The notes below the pieces were generated by a model. That model searched no databases and was not told where the DNA came from. It saw only the letters and a program-made list of their open reading frames with translations. Shown piece after piece: positions 62,310 through 64,000 of a DNA stretch of 64,000 nt. Position 1 is the first letter of the stretch, and every line of letters starts with the position of its first letter. This DNA comes from CAWGHZ01 sp963775315 (GTDB taxonomy: Bacteria > Pseudomonadota > Alphaproteobacteria > MPNO01 > DASWLB01). The stretch spans positions 208,955 to 272,954 of the forward strand of contig CAVZIN010000011.1 of the NCBI GenBank assembly GCA_963775315.1, in the 5' to 3' direction. A program made the translations under genes and the position numbers.

Positions 62310-62312
62310 TAG
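61537..62312 (+). CDS. IS5-family transposase, expressed by -1 frameshift
   Basis: The first frame starts at a TTG behind GGGAGAG and encodes GDLSEQEWRVLESLLPPERG up to AGAKGG. At AAAAGGGGG (61860-61868) a -1 shift leads into TREQAFGRSRGGFTSKVHCLADARG and on to the end, giving about 258 residues. Catalytic acids are in HSIDSTTV, LADKGYDSD and RNRIERMIGHLK, so the enzyme looks complete. The TAG stop is completed by the duplicated target TA. Programmed frameshifting at such a site is usual for this IS group. Confidence 0.85.
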
Positions 62313-62325
62313 GCCGGCCGCGGCG

Positions 62326-63339
62326 CTACTTGGCCGAGGCTCGGGACTTCGCGACCTCCTCCTTGAAGGCGGCGAGGATGGCGGCGCCGTTCGGCGTGCG
62401 CTTGACCCAGTCGTTCAGGACGGGCTCGACCTCCTTGTACATGCGCGCCTCGTCCGCCGGGCTGAAGCGCGTCATGGTATGACCGCCGTCCTTCGCCACC
62501 TGGGCGTAGGCATCGTCGGCGATGTCGTCCAGCACCGCGCCGTAGCCGCGCGACGCCTCGTAGCCCGAATAATGCTCGATCGCCTTCTGCGCCTTCTCGG
62601 GCAGCTTGGCGAAGGCCTGCTTGTTCATCGCGATATAGCCGGACGATGAGCCGAGCCGCGTCTTGACGTGGTAGGTCGTCACCTCCTCCAGCTTGAACGG
62701 CAGCACGCCCGTCCACTGGATCGCGGCGCCGTCGATCACGCCGCGCGAGAGCGCGGAGTAGATGTTCTGGGGCCCCATCGTCACCGGCGCGGCACCCAGC
62801 TTTGTCATGGTGTCGGCGGCGGTACGGTCGGAGACGCTCATCTTCAGGCCGCGAAGCGCGTCCAGCGTCTTCACCGGATGGCGGAAATGCAGACTGATCT
62901 GCGGGTAGACGAACAGCAGCAGCGGCTTGATCTTCGAATATTCCTGCGTCAGCAGCCCGCGCTGGTACAAGGCCCACAGGGCGGCTGCGGAGTCGCGCGA
63001 CTTCTCCGAGACGATCGGCAGGTCGGCGACCGACGTGCCCGGGAACTGGTTGCCGATCATCCCCTGCAGCCCGCCGCCGATCTCGAACACGTCGGCGACC
63101 AGCCGGTCGTACATGTTCACGAAGTTGGCGAGCACTCCGCCGACATAGGGCTTGATCACCGCCGCGCCGACCATCTCCTTGTTGATCTTGTCGATCCAGG
63201 GCCCATTGAACCGCTTGTAGTTGGGCGTGTTGGCGCCGGCGACCAGCGCGAACCGGAGAACGACCGGCTCATCGGCCCGCGCGAGGGCGGGCAGCGCGAC
63301 GATTGCCGCGCAGGCGGCGAGAACAAGCTTCTTGACCAC
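62326..63339 (-). CDS. TRAP-type solute-binding protein, DctP family (copy 3)
   Basis: The 337-residue periplasmic protein starts at GTG behind a perfect AGGAGG and has a signal peptide (VKKLVLAACAAIVALPALARA). The core contains GLKMSVSDRTAADTMTKLGA and SALSRGVIDGAAI, the DctP ligand-binding region. It is only distantly like the two tandem copies near the window start. No DctQ or DctM gene follows; instead the IS5-family element ends 13 bases after its stop codon, so downstream transporter genes may have been lost or displaced. Confidence 0.87.
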   Translation of the reverse strand: MVKKLVLAACAAIVALPALARADEPVVLRFALVAGANTPNYKRFNGPWIDKINKEMVGAAVIKPYVGGVLANFVNMYDRLVADVFEIGGGLQGMIGNQFPGTSVADLPIVSEKSRDSAAALWALYQRGLLTQEYSKIKPLLLFVYPQISLHFRHPVKTLDALRGLKMSVSDRTAADTMTKLGAAPVTMGPQNIYSALSRGVIDGAAIQWTGVLPFKLEEVTTYHVKTRLGSSSGYIAMNKQAFAKLPEKAQKAIEHYSGYEASRGYGAVLDDIADDAYAQVAKDGGHTMTRFSPADEARMYKEVEPVLNDWVKRTPNGAAILAAFKEEVAKSRASAK

Positions 63340-63458
63340 AGTTTCCTCCTTATTGCCGCGGCACCCGCGCGCGGCGTTTGGCGGCGAAGCATGTCGCTGA
63401 ACCGGTGTCGTTGGCAAGCGAGCCGCGCTCCTGCCTGCCGGCGACCGACCCGCAGCGG

Positions 63459-63487
63459 TTGACGCCGCGCGTCGAGGGGCGTCAGCT
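63459..63487 (+). promoter_or_regulatory. weak putative promoter of the GFA-family gene
   Basis: TTGACG, 17 bases and TCAGCT form a good -35 with a poor -10. The start would be near 63494, 28 bases before the ATG. Confidence 0.3.
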
Positions 63488-63521
63488 TGCTCGCACACGA
63501 CGGCATAGTGGGGAGGCAAGG

Positions 63522-63929
63522 ATGAAGGTCGACGGAAGCTGCCATTGCGGGCAGGTGAAATTCGAGGCGGAGGTCGATCCCGAGACGGCGGGCATCTGCC
63601 ATTGCACCGACTGCCAGAAGATGTCGGGCACGGCATTCCGCACCGGCGTGACGACGCTGACCGATGGATTCAAGCTGCTGAGCGGAACGCTCAGAACCTA
63701 CGTCAAGACCGCGGAGAGCGGGAACAAGCGCGCCCAGACCTTCTGCCCCGCATGCGGCACGCAAATCTACTCGTCGAACGTCGGCGACGGTCCGAAGACG
63801 TACCGGTTGCGTGCCGGCGTGCTCTCTCAGCGCGAAAGCCTCGTGCCGAAGCGCCAGATCTGGTTCCGCTCCGCCCAGCCCTGGATCAAGTCGATCGCGG
63901 GCATCCCGACCGTGGAGAAGCAGGGTTAG
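63522..63929 (+). CDS. GFA-family zinc protein (glutathione-dependent formaldehyde-activating enzyme fold)
   Basis: The 135-residue protein has the zinc cysteines of the GFA/CENP-V fold: CHCGQVKFE, CHCTDCQKMSG and FCPACGTQIY. Some members speed the adduct formation between glutathione and formaldehyde, but most have unknown roles. The start ATG follows GGGAGGCAAG. A class III alcohol dehydrogenase that would use such an adduct is at 5556, far away. The last 70 bases of the window hold no gene I can support. Confidence 0.9.
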   Translation: MKVDGSCHCGQVKFEAEVDPETAGICHCTDCQKMSGTAFRTGVTTLTDGFKLLSGTLRTYVKTAESGNKRAQTFCPACGTQIYSSNVGDGPKTYRLRAGVLSQRESLVPKRQIWFRSAQPWIKSIAGIPTVEKQG

Positions 63930-64000
63930 GGAGATTTTGTGACCCGGTTTCGTCCGCGCCTGATGGCGCGGCGGGCAAGGGCCTTAAGTGCTTGAAATCG

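Noticed and set aside
60404..62312. A composite transposon made of the two insertion sequences
   Set aside because: The elements are of different families, abut each other and enclose no cargo.
63930..64000. A short GTG-started frame at the window end
   Set aside because: It reads only about 18 codons before a stop and has no supporting features.

Overview
The window is GC-rich, densely packed chromosomal DNA from a bacterium that is most likely an alphaproteobacterium, perhaps of the Rhodospirillales type. This rests on the run histone-deacetylase-like gene, xseB, ispA, dxs and tlyA, on the clpS-clpA pair, on DctP-type binding proteins without membrane subunits, on four EamA transporters, and on short palindromic repeats of kinds common in that class. 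The order cannot be fixed from the sequence alone. I see no rRNA, tRNA or CRISPR array. The window starts inside one gene.

Layout. 1-5.5 kb: a MoaB/CinA-type gene, a minus-strand operon (membrane-anchored protein, phosphoesterase, EamA transporter) and two tandem TRAP-type binding proteins, each with its own promoter. 5.5-8.5 kb: class III alcohol dehydrogenase, a frameshifted SIMPL-domain gene, a DapA-family gene and palindromic repeats. 8.5-12.7 kb: a MetE-like protein, then an operon of five nitrile-hydratase-family genes in which the beta subunit is split and its N-terminal domain occurs four times, with a histidine-rich alpha subunit; a TauE/SafE exporter follows. 12.7-21.1 kb: two EamA transporters, an OpgC-like acyltransferase with two SGNH hydrolases, a lone molybdenum hydroxylase large subunit and a PQQ-type sugar dehydrogenase. 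21.2-25.3 kb: a multi-PAS histidine kinase, a response regulator and a receiver-kinase hybrid. 25.3-31 kb: a three-gene molybdenum oxidoreductase (SoeABC/DmsABC type) divergent from a persulfide-dioxygenase-like gene, which together could turn persulfide sulfur into sulfite and then sulfate.

31-40.6 kb is the core-gene part: hdac-like, xseB, ispA, dxs, an MNT/HEPN toxin-antitoxin-like pair, a second MetE-like gene, tlyA, an RNA uracil methyltransferase and aroC. 40.7-46.3 kb looks catabolic: a luciferase-like monooxygenase with an alpha/beta hydrolase, and facing it an operon of a gentisate-dioxygenase-like bicupin, a zinc alcohol dehydrogenase and a Rieske oxygenase. A perfect FNR/FixK-type box lies upstream of that operon. 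46.4-56.3 kb holds AsmA, DUF4197, a methyltransferase, a TauD-type dioxygenase, MAPEG, GST, MsrA, a frameshifted glycosyltransferase, a second bicupin and a small cupin. 56.4-59.2 kb is clpS-clpA with a strong terminator. 59.4-64 kb has a fourth EamA transporter whose stop codon is made by an IS630 insertion, an IS5-family element abutting it, a third DctP-type protein and a GFA-family protein.

The most unusual locus is the nitrile-hydratase-family operon at 9.6-11.8 kb. Also notable are the IS630 copy broken by a 23-bp palindromic insertion, the IS630/IS5 junction that shares one TA, the perfect FNR-type box, and two housekeeping-type genes that are each one base out of frame.
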